DNA of 40,013 nucleotides from Spinellus fusiger (Eukaryota; Mucoromycota; Mucoromycetes; Mucorales; Phycomycetaceae). How positions within the stretch are numbered: the first letter of the stretch is position 1; every line of letters starts with the position of its first letter. Below are positions 20,129-30,440 of the stretch, piece after piece. A program made the translations under genes and the position numbers. The stretch lies in NCBI GenBank assembly GCA_025094145.1, contig JALLLS010000148.1:1-40013 (forward strand), read 5' to 3'. The notes under the pieces are model-generated. The model made no database searches, had not been told where the DNA came from, and saw only the letters and a program-made list of their open reading frames with translations.

Positions 20129-21091
20129 ATGGCCGTGACTCAAGCACAAGTAGAAACATTCAACCGCTTTCTTGCCACCACAGCAGGCCGTGAAAAGGCA
20201 TGTCGTCTTGTCCAGTACTTTGCCCGCTTCTATGTCTTTTATCTTTTACGCACCAATGGCCCCCAAGCCGCCGTCCAGCGCTGGTCAGAGCTCAAGTCCC
20301 ATTTGGGGAATGCCCGCAAGTTCTTCCGTCTTATGAAGCCAGTGGAATTTGCCCACACTGGCATCAAGAGTCTGAGTATTAAGGACGAAACCATTCGTGC
20401 TGGCACATTTGTCAAGCAGTTTGGCTACTTTTTTTACTATGGCTCAGAAGCATTGGCTCTGGTAAGCAAAACGGCTGAACAAAAGAAACACACATCCACA
20501 TTCAAAAAAGGCGGGAGAACTAAAGAAGAAGAACCTCGGGCGTATGTGTGTTTAGGCCAATACCATCAATTTCTACAAGATCGACTCTATCAAAGACATC
20601 ACCCGCTTTGGTACAAAGTGCTGGCTTGTGGGTCTGACGGCTTCATTGTTGACTGGACTCTATAAATTCAAGCAGTTGAGTCTCCGTGCCCGTATGCTTC
20701 AAAAATCCAGGGATGCCTCTGTGACAAAAGAGCAAAGCACCCAAGCCAGTGATCTTCAGGCGGATAAAAAGACATTGGCAAGGTAAGTCATTCAACTGAA
20801 CAGCCCCACCAAGAAAGAGAGAAACAGTCCTAAAAGAAGCTCTATTCCTTTGTTTTTTGTTTCAATAATAGAGATGTTTATGCTATTCGTTATCAGTTTC
20901 TCCAAGACTCTCTTGATATACTGATTCCTTTGGGTGGATTGGGCTATCTTCCTTTGGATGATGGTGTTCTTGGATTGGCAGGGTAAGTGGAATGGGTATT
21001 TACTATGGTAGGCTAAAATCACACCCTATACAGTATGGCGACTTCATTGCTGGCCATGAACACCCAGTGGAAGAAAGTCAGTTTCCAATAA
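20129..21091 (+). CDS. PEX11: Peroxisomal membrane protein PEX11
   Basis: Four exons (20129-20461, 20556-20782, 20872-20982, 21034-21091) give 242 aa. The pattern is that of PEX11: TAGREKACRLVQYFARFY near the N-terminus, an amphipathic stretch around SHLGNARKFFRLMKP, FGYFFYYGSEALAL, WLVGLTASLLTGLYKFKQL, and a C-terminal hydrophobic segment with IPLGGLGYLPLDDGVLGLAGM. PEX11 elongates and tubulates peroxisomal membranes before division (family knowledge). The stop codon is embedded in an AATAAA (21087-21092). Confidence 0.93.
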
Positions 21092-21792
21092 AGTTGTCTT
21101 TTTTTATATATAAAAATAAAAATAGGTAGCCTATCTTTATAATAAGTCAACACGTAAGCAAATATAAATCAATAAACATTATGATCTGCACATATACTGT
21201 GAAGAAGAAAAAGGTTGCTTTTATATAAGAGAATATAAGTAATAAGAATAGATAAACGTGTTGTTACAAGCACATAAGAAAAGAAAAGCTAGGCTGAGTC
21301 CTAATATAAAGTGTGAATGGGAAATAAAAGTTCCAACAAGAATTCCAACAAAGTTCTACCAGAGTTCCAAATAATATTCAAATGCATAGTCAAGTCTAGG
21401 GCTTTGTCGCATCTACAAGGCTACTATTTATTTTATTTTATTTTTCAGATACATAGTATGAGTTTGTTATAGTGTATTGAGAATTGTAAAAATAAAATAA
21501 AATAAAAATAAATAATAACAATGGTAACTGGTCAACAAGATGTATCTTTTGGAATTGTACGTTTCTATTCCTATTGTGATTGTTACTGAATAACCACTCA
21601 ATATTCCTGGACCAGAAAAAAGTCGCCATTGTAAGTCTTTATAAAGCACTCAAATGACAGCAATCCCATAGAGATGGATCTAATGTATATCTTTAGAGAG
21701 GAGGTTTCTTTCTTTCTTTCCATAGTTCAAACCCCACTACCAGCAAGCAATACTAGTACTATAATTGTTTATTCATGATTTGAAGAATAGAC

Positions 21793-21839
21793 TGTCCTAC
21801 TTCTGTGACATTTATCACAAATGTCACAGAAGTAGGACA
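21793..21839. repeat. Perfect inverted repeat, 21-bp arms, 5-nt loop
   Basis: Arms 21793-21813 and 21819-21839 are exact reverse complements (TGTCCTACTTCTGTGACATT then T), separated by ATCAC. It is not next to a gene end, so it is unlikely to be a simple terminator. It could be a foldback or the fused ends of a small transposon (inference). Confidence 0.9.
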
Positions 21840-24287
21840 CTTGTTTGTATGGAGAAGATCAATAAGGCGTTTTTTTAGGGGTCCCCCAATGAAATGAGTT
21901 TATTATTTATGTATATGCTTTATTTGCTTTTAATAATAATAAATTAATAATAATTGCACCACGGACTCCCATCCTCTAGGTAAAACAAAAACAAAAAAAA
22001 ACAAACAAACAAAAACAGATAAACAATGCTGCATCAGATCTAATGTCACAAGAGACACGTGATTGACTGTATGATTCGTCTTGAATATAATCAAGTTAAT
22101 CAACTCAGTGCCATGACATGTTATGATCTATACTTATCTTGCTATTCATTTCATAAATGCCACAGGGTTATTGGTTCTATCGAATAGAGTATAGACATCC
22201 GATCCCCTTGATGTCTTGTTATCTTTTGTATCCATGACTACATAACCCACTATGGACTGCTACTCCTCACTACCCATTTGGAAAAACCTACTTTGTCTAA
22301 AATAAGAGCAGTGGTATAGGGCTTCTTGGGATAGGAAGGAGTCCCAATGGAAAAGAGTGTAACCTAGGATGGATCCAATCCACACAGACACAAGATAGAA
22401 AGTATAGATAGAAAAAAGAAAAAGGAAACAAATGTCCGATAGATTAAACTTTACCAGAAAGTGTTAACGAACCAACAGAGTAACAAAATATCGAATAAGC
22501 TACAAGTGGCCTATTCTAGATAAACAATTGTACTATTATTTTTTGGTGATTATATAGTTATAGTCATGGAGCATCATCTATATAAAGATAAATAGTACAT
22601 TCATGTCAGTACAAGGAACAGGTATGACCTGTTAGAGTTGTGCTATGACATGCTATGCCATGCCATGCCATGTTAGGTTGTACTGTACTGTACTGTGGCA
22701 TGTCATGTTATGTTATGGTATGCTGAAATACAATAATTAGACATAATTCTTTACAAAATAAAATACCACAAGCTTATACTTTTAGTTTCGTCTCTCTAGT
22801 CTTGTCAAGGCCTCATTTCTGTTTTTCAGGGGCATTGTATAGGCATAGTACAATAGACTTTCACTGACAATAAAGCATGTTTTTCACTTGGAATTCACCA
22901 CTTGTTGTAGAGACCAAAGCAGATTCCAATGGCACCTGTTCAATACCACTTGGAATGATTGAGCAGTTACTGACACTAGTGGGGGGAAAAAGAAGAAAAA
23001 GAAGAAAAAAGTATGGTTTTCAGTTGTAAACTCAATAATCTACACAGACTGCATCTGTCAGATACTCTATTCTTTGGTGTGTCCTAAAGAGACGTGTCCA
23101 TCTTTTTTTTTAATAATAATAAAGTAACTATAGGCTATACACCATGTCATTTGCTCTATTTATAATAACGTTTAGATTTCAGTCGTTGATGTTTATAGTA
23201 CACTTCTAGTTAGAAAGGATATTTAACTACTGGGGGTTGACTCAATTATCCTATAATAGTTTTACCAAGGATTTGTTTGTTTGTTTTGTTTGTTTTGTTT
23301 TGTTTATGATCATCCTTTATCTAAATGGAAGAATGGGTACCCATTTCTTTCATCAACAAATGGCTTACTGTAAATCCACCGATAGAAACACATACAAAAT
23401 AAAGATAAGAAAATAGAAGCCAACAGAAAGATGTATCTATCTATTTTAATAGAGAGAACAAGTACATTCTTGTCTCTCTCCCCCTCTCTCTTTCTCTCTC
23501 TCTTATTTATATTCATATTGATTCGTTTTTGATCTGTAGAGAGAGAGAGAGAGAAACTTGTTTTCCATAGATGACTTAAGAAATTACTATCCAGCCAAAG
23601 ATCTTTCTGGCCTTTATGCGGTGATATCTATTTCCTTTTACGTAAAAGAAAAACCTCACCTTTTATGAAAAAGTGATTAGAATCAAAAGGTTTGCAGGTA
23701 TCTAAATCATTATTTTCTTTTGTGGATACCTCAATATCAAATTGTATTATCAATAGAATATATTGTTTATGAATAAAATTGTTGATGGATAAAATTATTT
23801 ATTATAAGAATATAGCTAATAATATGCTATTACTATAGCTACTACTGTTCTAGGTGCATTCCCTTATAGAAATAGAATCCACACCCTAAAAGCCTTGTGC
23901 TTTATCCTTGGGAGATAGATAACTATGCTCAGGAGCATACCCTAGACAGCCTAGACACCTTAGACAGTATAGAAGAAAGAAGACCACCTGGGACTGAGTT
24001 GAAAGGAGTCTTTACTTGCCTAATAATAATACAATGAGTGTCTTGTACATTAGAATAAGCCATAGCCCAGATGAAGACAATGCTTACCTTTTTATCACTA
24101 GAGTAGTTTTTGGTGGTGTTCATCACTTCCTTCTATTGTTTCTCTTTGCTAATAATAGTACATTACCTTGCTCAGTTATGCTCATCTTGACGAGTATTTG
24201 GGTATTAATTTGTATAGACAGTGTAAGAAATAACAAGATAATAACAAGACCAAAGAATAAAAAATATTCTTATTCTGGTGAGGTATA

Positions 24288-24966
24288 CAGTCCCATACAA
24301 TAAGTGAGTGGACAGCAAATCAATTTTCAATTTTTATTTTACAACTTATTCAAAAAAAATAACTCCAAGCAATGAAAATCAGCCATCTCTTAGCCAAGAA
24401 CATGAAGATATTCCTAACAGAAAAAGAGAGCATCACATGTCTATTAGAAGTCAAATCATAGGACAATAGAAAAGACATGTTACTTATCAAGATATTTCTG
24501 ACAATATCGACCTCACAAAAAGTACAGATTGTCATATTGTATAAAGATAAAGGCACAATTCAACTCAACTCAAAATACATACAGGAAGACCTGAAAAGGT
24601 GTCATCTACTTCAAAACTGGCTATCATTTTGTCTATTCATAGAAACCCTATACAAACAATTACATATCATTTGAGAAATATGAATGATGTAAAAGCAAGG
24701 TTGTTTGGTCTGACGAATCCTGTTTGACAGTTGTGGGCAATGATAAAGGGACTAGAGTAATTAAAAATAAAGACTCTGTTACGAAGCACCGAGCAATCTC
24801 TTTATAATGAGAATATAGACAATCATCTAAAGATAAACTGTTCCAAATCCTGTGTTATTCCATGAATATTTTATTATAAACATCTTCTACTGATAGATAT
24901 ACCTTTATTTTTCAAAATAAAAATAAAAAATGAAATTGATGACCACTCACTTATTGTATGGGACTG
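24288..24966 (+). mobile_element. Decayed Tc1/mariner (IS630-superfamily) element with intact terminal repeats
   Basis: Terminal inverted repeats of 24 bp (24288-24311 and 24943-24966, beginning CAGTCCCATACAATAAG) are identical and are flanked by TA on both sides (24286-24287 and 24967-24968), the signature target duplication. Inside, a broken transposase frame can be followed from 24437: an HTH region with VTYQDISDNIDLTKST, the TGRPEK linker motif near 24581-24598, and, after a frameshift near 24690, KVVWSDESCLTVVGNDKG, which holds a DDE catalytic Asp. Stops occur at 24467 and in the KST-HIV region, and the part beyond the WSDES block is missing. At 679 bp it is about half the usual 1.3-1.6 kb, so it is a deletion derivative that cannot encode transposase. 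Confidence 0.88.
24437..24790 (+). pseudogene. Tc1/mariner transposase remnant
   Basis: This is the interrupted transposase relic within the element at 24288-24966. It has internal stop codons and at least one frameshift; the HTH-GRP linker portion and the first catalytic block remain, while the later catalytic blocks are absent. Confidence 0.8.
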
Positions 24967-25144
24967 TATATGTGCATAGAAAACCCGTAGAATTCACAGT
25001 TTCCATTGATAGATATACAAACATTATGCTTTAGCACAACTTCTTGGTTTTCAGATCATGGACTGAATGAATGGCATATGAAAACCAATTATAAAACAGA
25101 AATAGTATAAAAAGAATAGGTCAACTCGTCTTTATTTTATTTTC

Positions 25145-25472
25145 ATGGAACCTGCTCTAAAGATTGCAGCAGTAAAGGACTCAATCACTAGTATTGGATG
25201 GAAACCGGGTTATCTCTATCAGGACATACATCTTCAACAGTCAATTGTGGAAGATTTGCAAGATACCTCGAGGAGAGAGCCAGTGATACTCCAGTATTGC
25301 ATAACTAATTATTCAGATGAAGATACTCCTGTTGTGAAAAAACCAGAATGCCAATGGTTTACTCCCATTTCGTAAAATGAAGCTATCGAGTCTTATTAAT
25401 CAACAACAATCAGACAAACAGCTAGCTAGTAATAGACGACCTACCAAGACATCAAAAAAGAATCCGGTGTAG
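25145..25472 (+). pseudogene. Broken coding stretch, possible transposon fragment
   Basis: A 76-codon frame begins MEPALKIAAVKDSITS at 25145 and stops at 25375. A second frame overlaps its end (from about 25350) and reads LPFRKMKLSSLINQQQ before a stop at 25472. The frame change suggests one frameshift in a formerly longer protein. The second part reminds me of repeated-gene proteins seen in Mucoromycota genomes, but I cannot name a family with confidence. Confidence 0.35.
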
Positions 25473-26251
25473 TTATCGCTACATTAAACTAAGATACACA
25501 TCAGTCTTTTTTTTAATCATACTACATTTCTATACTATATTTCCCCAAAGATGCACCAATACTTTATGAAGATAGTGTAGCTATTGCTAGAATAGGCAGA
25601 TAGAGTTTGAAGTAGTTCATTTAGGCAGCGAAAAATCCTTTTTAAACACATTAGCCAGTTATAGAAATTGTGTTATTTTATTGTCCGTGTATTTACTTTT
25701 ATATCCCAAAAATCTTTAGGTGTGTATTCAGCCAAATCGTATTGACAGTATTGCCATTCAAATATTCTCAAATCAAATTACCTAATGCAATCAACAGTGT
25801 TTTGCTTATTCTACCTATTGATAAAGTATTTATGTTTTTTTTATATCATTTTTAGCTTGTACTCAGCCTATTTTCCAATCTTGTCAGGAATCATAAATCA
25901 TAGTATTGATATGAATACTATGTTTATGTTTTCATCTATAGATATCTAAGGGAAGAAACTTCATTCACGTGATTAAAAGCTAAGACAGTAAAGAAATGTG
26001 CAAGTAGCATAGAATAGTCTATCTCCTTCTTATAGCAACTCCACATAAGGCACAGGCACAATGGTTTCTATTGTAATTGCAAATACTATTAGCTTCGTGA
26101 AAGAGGCAAGAGGAGACGTAAAAGAGATTAGCCTTCAAGACGGAGAATGACAATAGCTATTCTTATTTGTGCTACTTTTGGACTTAGTTTTGCTGATTTA
26201 CAGTTCAGTGTATTTAAAAAAGAGATACTACAAAGGAAATAAATTACAATG

Positions 26252-26490
26252 TTAATACTAATAATAATAATACAAATACTAATAATAATACAAATACTAA
26301 TATCAATAATACAAATACTAATATCAATAATACAAATACTAATACTAATAATACTAATACTAATACTAATAATACAAATACTAATAATAATACAAATACT
26401 AATATCAATAATACAAATACTAATAATAATACTAATAATAATAATAATACAAATACTAATAATATCAATAACAACAATAACAACATAAAT
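26252..26490. repeat. (AATACTAATAATACAA)-type microsatellite
   Basis: This long array of AAT, ACTAAT, ATCAAT and ACAAAT units opens reading frames on both strands only because the units lack stops. Confidence 0.93.
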
Positions 26491-27760
26491 AGAAATGGCA
26501 CCGTCTATCATGTATTCTATCCTTGGACACTCTTTGTTCAGTAGATTTAGAATACTATTCTTATATTAGTTCTTTTTTTAAGCACTCAAATGTCTAGTAT
26601 TCTTTTACACAAAATGCCATTTCGATAGACAGCCTCAATAAAACACACATATTTCCATTGTAGAATTTAGACATCTTTCACTACCTCGGACCATTTGACT
26701 AGTATGGACAGAGATGATACGACAGGCTGTCTTCTTCCATCCCCCTTTTTTTCCTGCCTCTTTCCAACCTTCTTTATTTCTTTTCCTTCCCCCCTTTCTT
26801 TTCCTTTTCTCCTCCTCTTCCCCCTGGGCAGTATGCACGGCAAGAGGCTGATCTTTAAAGATGAACTGTACCTTCTCAAGGGTATCGGAGAAACGCACGG
26901 TCTTCCTTCACCAAGAAGCATCATGACAGTTCAAGGAGACCCTGGGATCCTGTTTATTACTTGATCTATAGAGTGGCTACTGGGAATGCCACAGCTAGAT
27001 AAACAGTGCATACGCTACTGTCCTACCAAGCCATCTTGATGAATTCTCTTGATGAGTTATCCTAATAAATCATTCTATTAAAACAGGTCTCTCGATAGAA
27101 AGAGGAAGCTTATTACCTCCAGCACCCTAAAGAGACCTATCTAAAAATAGACTGTCGAAATGATAAAGAACTGTGACGCCTACACACTTCTTCTCACCAA
27201 CAAGAGTGGACTTTATTGACCAATCAGAGAAGCAAAGAGCAGTAAAATGTAAAATAGGGTTTAATGAAGCATGTAGGGTGTGTCGATATTAGAGTTACAC
27301 CATGACCATGGAACCAGTAACTCCGAAGAGTGGAGTCATTGTCATCTCCAAGAGAATGAAGAAAAAGAAAAAGGAAAGAAAAAAAAAAGGACCAACACGG
27401 AGATATTGAGTATCACTGTACACACATTGATATATTAATATATTTAGACACCAAAACAGGCAAAGAGAGATGGACTAAGCGCCACCAGTACTTTGTGTAC
27501 TTTTTTGATTTTAATGTACAGTACAAAAGAGTGACTTGTGAAAGAAAGAAAAAGAGGAATCATGGAGCAAAAGAAGAAGAGGAGGAAATGTGTTTATGAA
27601 CAATGACTGTAGGAAGAGAAAGAAAAGGAGAAGAGAAGTAGGACTGTCCTTTGCCTAATGACTTTGACTACTATGAATGGCAATCTAAATGGCAGTAATA
27701 ATTACAATAATACCATCAACAAAAGTCCTAGTCTTAGTCATATCAAGTATTCACAAGGAA

Positions 27761-27955
27761 CAGTAATTGATAATGGTAATTGATAATGGTAATGGTAATT
27801 GATAATGGTAATGGTAATTGATAATGGTAATGGTAATTGATAATGGTAATGGTAATGGTAATTGATAATGGTAATGGTAATGGTAATTGATAATGGTAAT
27901 GGTAATAACAGCAGTAATAACAGCAGTAATAGTAATAATAGAATAGTAGTAACAA
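27761..27955. repeat. (GGTAATTGATAAT/GGTAAT)n minisatellite
   Basis: Repeated blocks of TGATAATGGTAATGGTAAT lie about 70-260 bp downstream of the homeodomain gene stop. Confidence 0.93.
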
Positions 27956-28022
27956 TAGTAATAATAACAGGCACAGTTTATCTATCTTTCTCTCTCTCTC
28001 TCCATTGTGCTCACTGTTTCTG

Positions 28023-28772
28023 CTATGATTCAAGTTCATCACTCTCTGCCTGGTCAGCCCGCTCAGCCTGTTCAATGGACAATCGCTTCTTCTTCTGTCG
28101 TAGGCCACGTCCTCTGCCTCTTCTTGCCAACCTCCGTCGCTTTGGCTGTGGACTCTGTACATTGACCAGGATAAGCGGAAGATGTCGTCTACGGGCATTG
28201 ATAAACCAGTTGCTGATCTGGTTCAGTGTGAGATGGGTTTGTGCTTTCAGTTCGACTTTTTCATCTTCAGTGGGGTACGGATGGTTGCAGTGGTCTGTCA
28301 GCCATTGCTTGAGAATAGCAATGATGTGTTTAGGAAGATTTCCTCTCCGTTTGCGGATAGGCAGTTCTTCAGTTTCATCCGATAGCACAGACGTATACCA
28401 GTCATCAGTGCCTTTGTCCTTGTAATACCCCTCACAAGGGCTGTGACCGGGAGTGTATTGTGATGGCAACTGCAGATGAGGGGGTGAGGGTGAGTAATGA
28501 GGTGGCGTATGAGGTGGAGATGGACTTGTGCATGGAGAATGAGGACTGGATGACCGAGTGAGATGAGGACAGTGTTTTGACAGGGACCGAGTGGATTGTA
28601 TAATGTGACTCCAGTACCGACTGTTTGTCCTTAGCATTTCTTCAATGTGGGCCTTTTTGCTCTCTAGCAATCGGTCGTCTTTTATTAGGCAGTGGTCATG
28701 GAAGAGCACTACTGGACTGAAGAGGCGAGGAATATCTTGGATTGACGGATGAGTGGCTGTAGTCATGTCCAT
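28023..28772 (-). CDS. TALE-class homeodomain transcription factor
   Basis: This single-exon gene of 249 aa has a homeodomain at residues about 139-200. It shows the TALE three-residue loop insertion (NHPYPTEDEK, with HPY at about 164-166) and the recognition helix NQISNWFINARRRHLP. The nearest animal relatives by motif are MEIS/PKNOX/TGIF. Upstream is a Ser/Pro-rich linker with SPSPPHTPPHYSPSPPH (about 83-99); downstream is a strongly basic patch (PKRRRLARRGRGRGLRQKKK), probably a nuclear localisation signal. It should bind DNA in the nucleus; target genes are unknown. It borders the gene-poor island at its 3' side. Confidence 0.93.
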   Translation of the reverse strand: MDMTTATHPSIQDIPRLFSPVVLFHDHCLIKDDRLLESKKAHIEEMLRTNSRYWSHIIQSTRSLSKHCPHLTRSSSPHSPCTSPSPPHTPPHYSPSPPHLQLPSQYTPGHSPCEGYYKDKGTDDWYTSVLSDETEELPIRKRRGNLPKHIIAILKQWLTDHCNHPYPTEDEKVELKAQTHLTLNQISNWFINARRRHLPLILVNVQSPQPKRRRLARRGRGRGLRQKKKRLSIEQAERADQAESDELES

Positions 28773-30440
28773 GGCTGTGATAGAGAGGAAGAAAGGGGAA
28801 GGGGAAGGGGAAAAGGATCAAAATATCGCTGCTTTTTTATAGGCTTGCGTTTGACACACATACACACACACACATACAGTGTCTTTTATACTTTAAATTT
28901 TCCCTGATGACTATCAACACCACTTGAGCAAGGGGAGAACTCTCCCTTGTGAATTTCATGGTGCAGTTCACAAAGAGCAGTTGGACAGTGTCTTGGGATG
29001 AGGCAGCAGAGTCCAAGTGCAGATGGAAATGGCAGATATCAAAGGGTAGATCTGATTCATAGAGGAGTTGTGAGAGGAGTTGTGAGAGGAGTGGGTGGCT
29101 AGGTGAGTGGGTGGGTGGGATTCTGTGATTTTATCATTCTGTGATTCTGTGATTCTGTGATTCTGTGATTCTGTGATTCTGTGATTCTGTGATTCTGTGA
29201 TTCTGTGATTCTGTAACTATCATTCTGTAACTATCCTCCTATAATATGTCATTCTGCCATTAGATTCCCCTCTCTTTTCTTTGTTATAAAGTATACCAAG
29301 AAGAATAGAAATACACCATGTAATCTACACTGTGGATAGGATAGAGGAAAAACAACAACACATTCTATCCATTCATTGGCCCACGGTCTATCGATTCGTC
29401 CCATCAACAAAGAGATCACCCATTCATGCACCTGTCACTGACTGCGATTAAAGCCCAGGACACAACAGGGAACAAGTGGCGTACACAACAATGGAAGCAG
29501 AAAAATAAAGAGACACCGCCCTAGTATTCCATGCAGAGAACAAAGTGCCACCGGGCTGAGCAGTCCAGGCAGGGAAGAAATACGTCTGATCATTGGGGAT
29601 CTTCCAAGGAACTAAGTCCAGCAACCGCCTAGGAGCAGTCCAGACATTGGCCAATAACACACACCTATAGATGGGAGGTGTTTCATTCTTTATCTATAAA
29701 TGCCCTCTACATCATTGGCCTTTATTTTCTTATTGTCTAAACTGGGCTTACAAAGGGATCTTCCTCTGTGCTTCTATTGATGTTTACCCTATTAAGCCAT
29801 GGTGGCTGTTATCACCTGCCAGATCAGCCTCTGCTACAGGTGAATAGGGACATGTCTCTACACACTCTAGGCAGAAGAAGGCTTAAAGCAGTATTCTACA
29901 GCCACTATTGTTTGGCTTGTGTCCATATTGAATGAATTCTGTATATTTAGTGTGACGCTGGTGTTGAAAAAGAGAGAAAGAGAAATAGAGGGAAAGGAAA
30001 GGAAATCCTCTATTTTGCCTCGTTTTCTTTCGCTCCTTACATTTTATTTTTTTTCTCTTTTTTCTTCTTCTTTACCGTTTCCTCTTCTTTATCTGTTTCT
30101 TATTGGCATTGACAAGAAGATAAGAAAGAAAAAAAAGAAAAAAAAAGAAGAAAAAAAAAGAAGAAAAAAAAGAAAAAAAAAACCCACAAACACAGTCCCC
30201 CTCCACCTTGAGAATTACCACCAAGTTCCAAAAAGACTTGATCTGTTTTTCCTTCAACAAACTTATTCACTGGTCTTGTGGAAGAAAGGGCACTCTTTCT
30301 TATTTCCTCCCTCGTCTTTTTTTTTCTCTTCTCTTTTTCTCTTTCTCTCTTTTTTGATTTCGTCACGCCCATTTCCGAGCACAAAAAGAAGACTGTCTTT
30401 TTTCTTCTGTTTGTAAAATAGCTGTGTTGTTTCCCAGCGT
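28773..30440. other. 1.67-kb spacer upstream of the kinase gene
   Basis: It contains the (ATTCTGTG)n array, GA/CT and poly-A/T tracts (30041-30075, 30128-30182, 30318-30356), and two open stretches on the minus strand (about 28895-29080 and 29448-29660) that I do not recognise. A short plus-strand stretch at 29799-29839, ending at a GTGAAT donor-like site, could be a 5'UTR exon. No gene is supported. Confidence 0.5.
29120..29229. repeat. (ATTCTGTG)n octamer repeat
   Basis: About eleven copies of ATTCTGTG on the plus strand, fraying at the end into ATTCTGTAACT units. Confidence 0.93.

Larger units (their letters stand above)
21092..28022. other. 6.9-kb gene-poor, AT-rich island with transposon debris
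   Basis: I see no intact gene between PEX11 and the homeodomain gene. Composition is markedly AT-richer than the flanks. Identified content: a hairpin (21793-21839), a decayed Tc1/mariner element (24288-24966), a broken coding stretch (25145-25472), two long microsatellites (26252-26490, 27761-27955), ATGCC/ACTGT short-repeat patches (about 22640-22725), a GA/CT tract (23476-23555) and a pyrimidine tract (26738-26830). Short open frames at 24016-24303, 26832-26963 and 27301-27408 have no recognisable homology. Confidence 0.7.

Noticed and set aside
24016..24303. 95-codon plus-strand frame with hydrophobic segment
   Set aside because: It lies in AT-rich spacer and runs into the left end of the Tc1 element, so it is probably fortuitous.
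26128..26511. Long Ile/Ser/Asn frames on both strands
   Set aside because: They are produced by the AAT-rich microsatellite, which lacks stops in several frames.
26832..26963. Plus-strand 43-codon frame after an acceptor-like pyrimidine tract (MHGKRLIFKDELYLLKG...)
   Set aside because: Looks exon-like, but no partner exon or homologue could be identified.
29448..29660. 70-codon minus-strand frame (MLLANVWTAPRRLL...)
   Set aside because: No homology recognised and no splice or promoter context; left as spacer.
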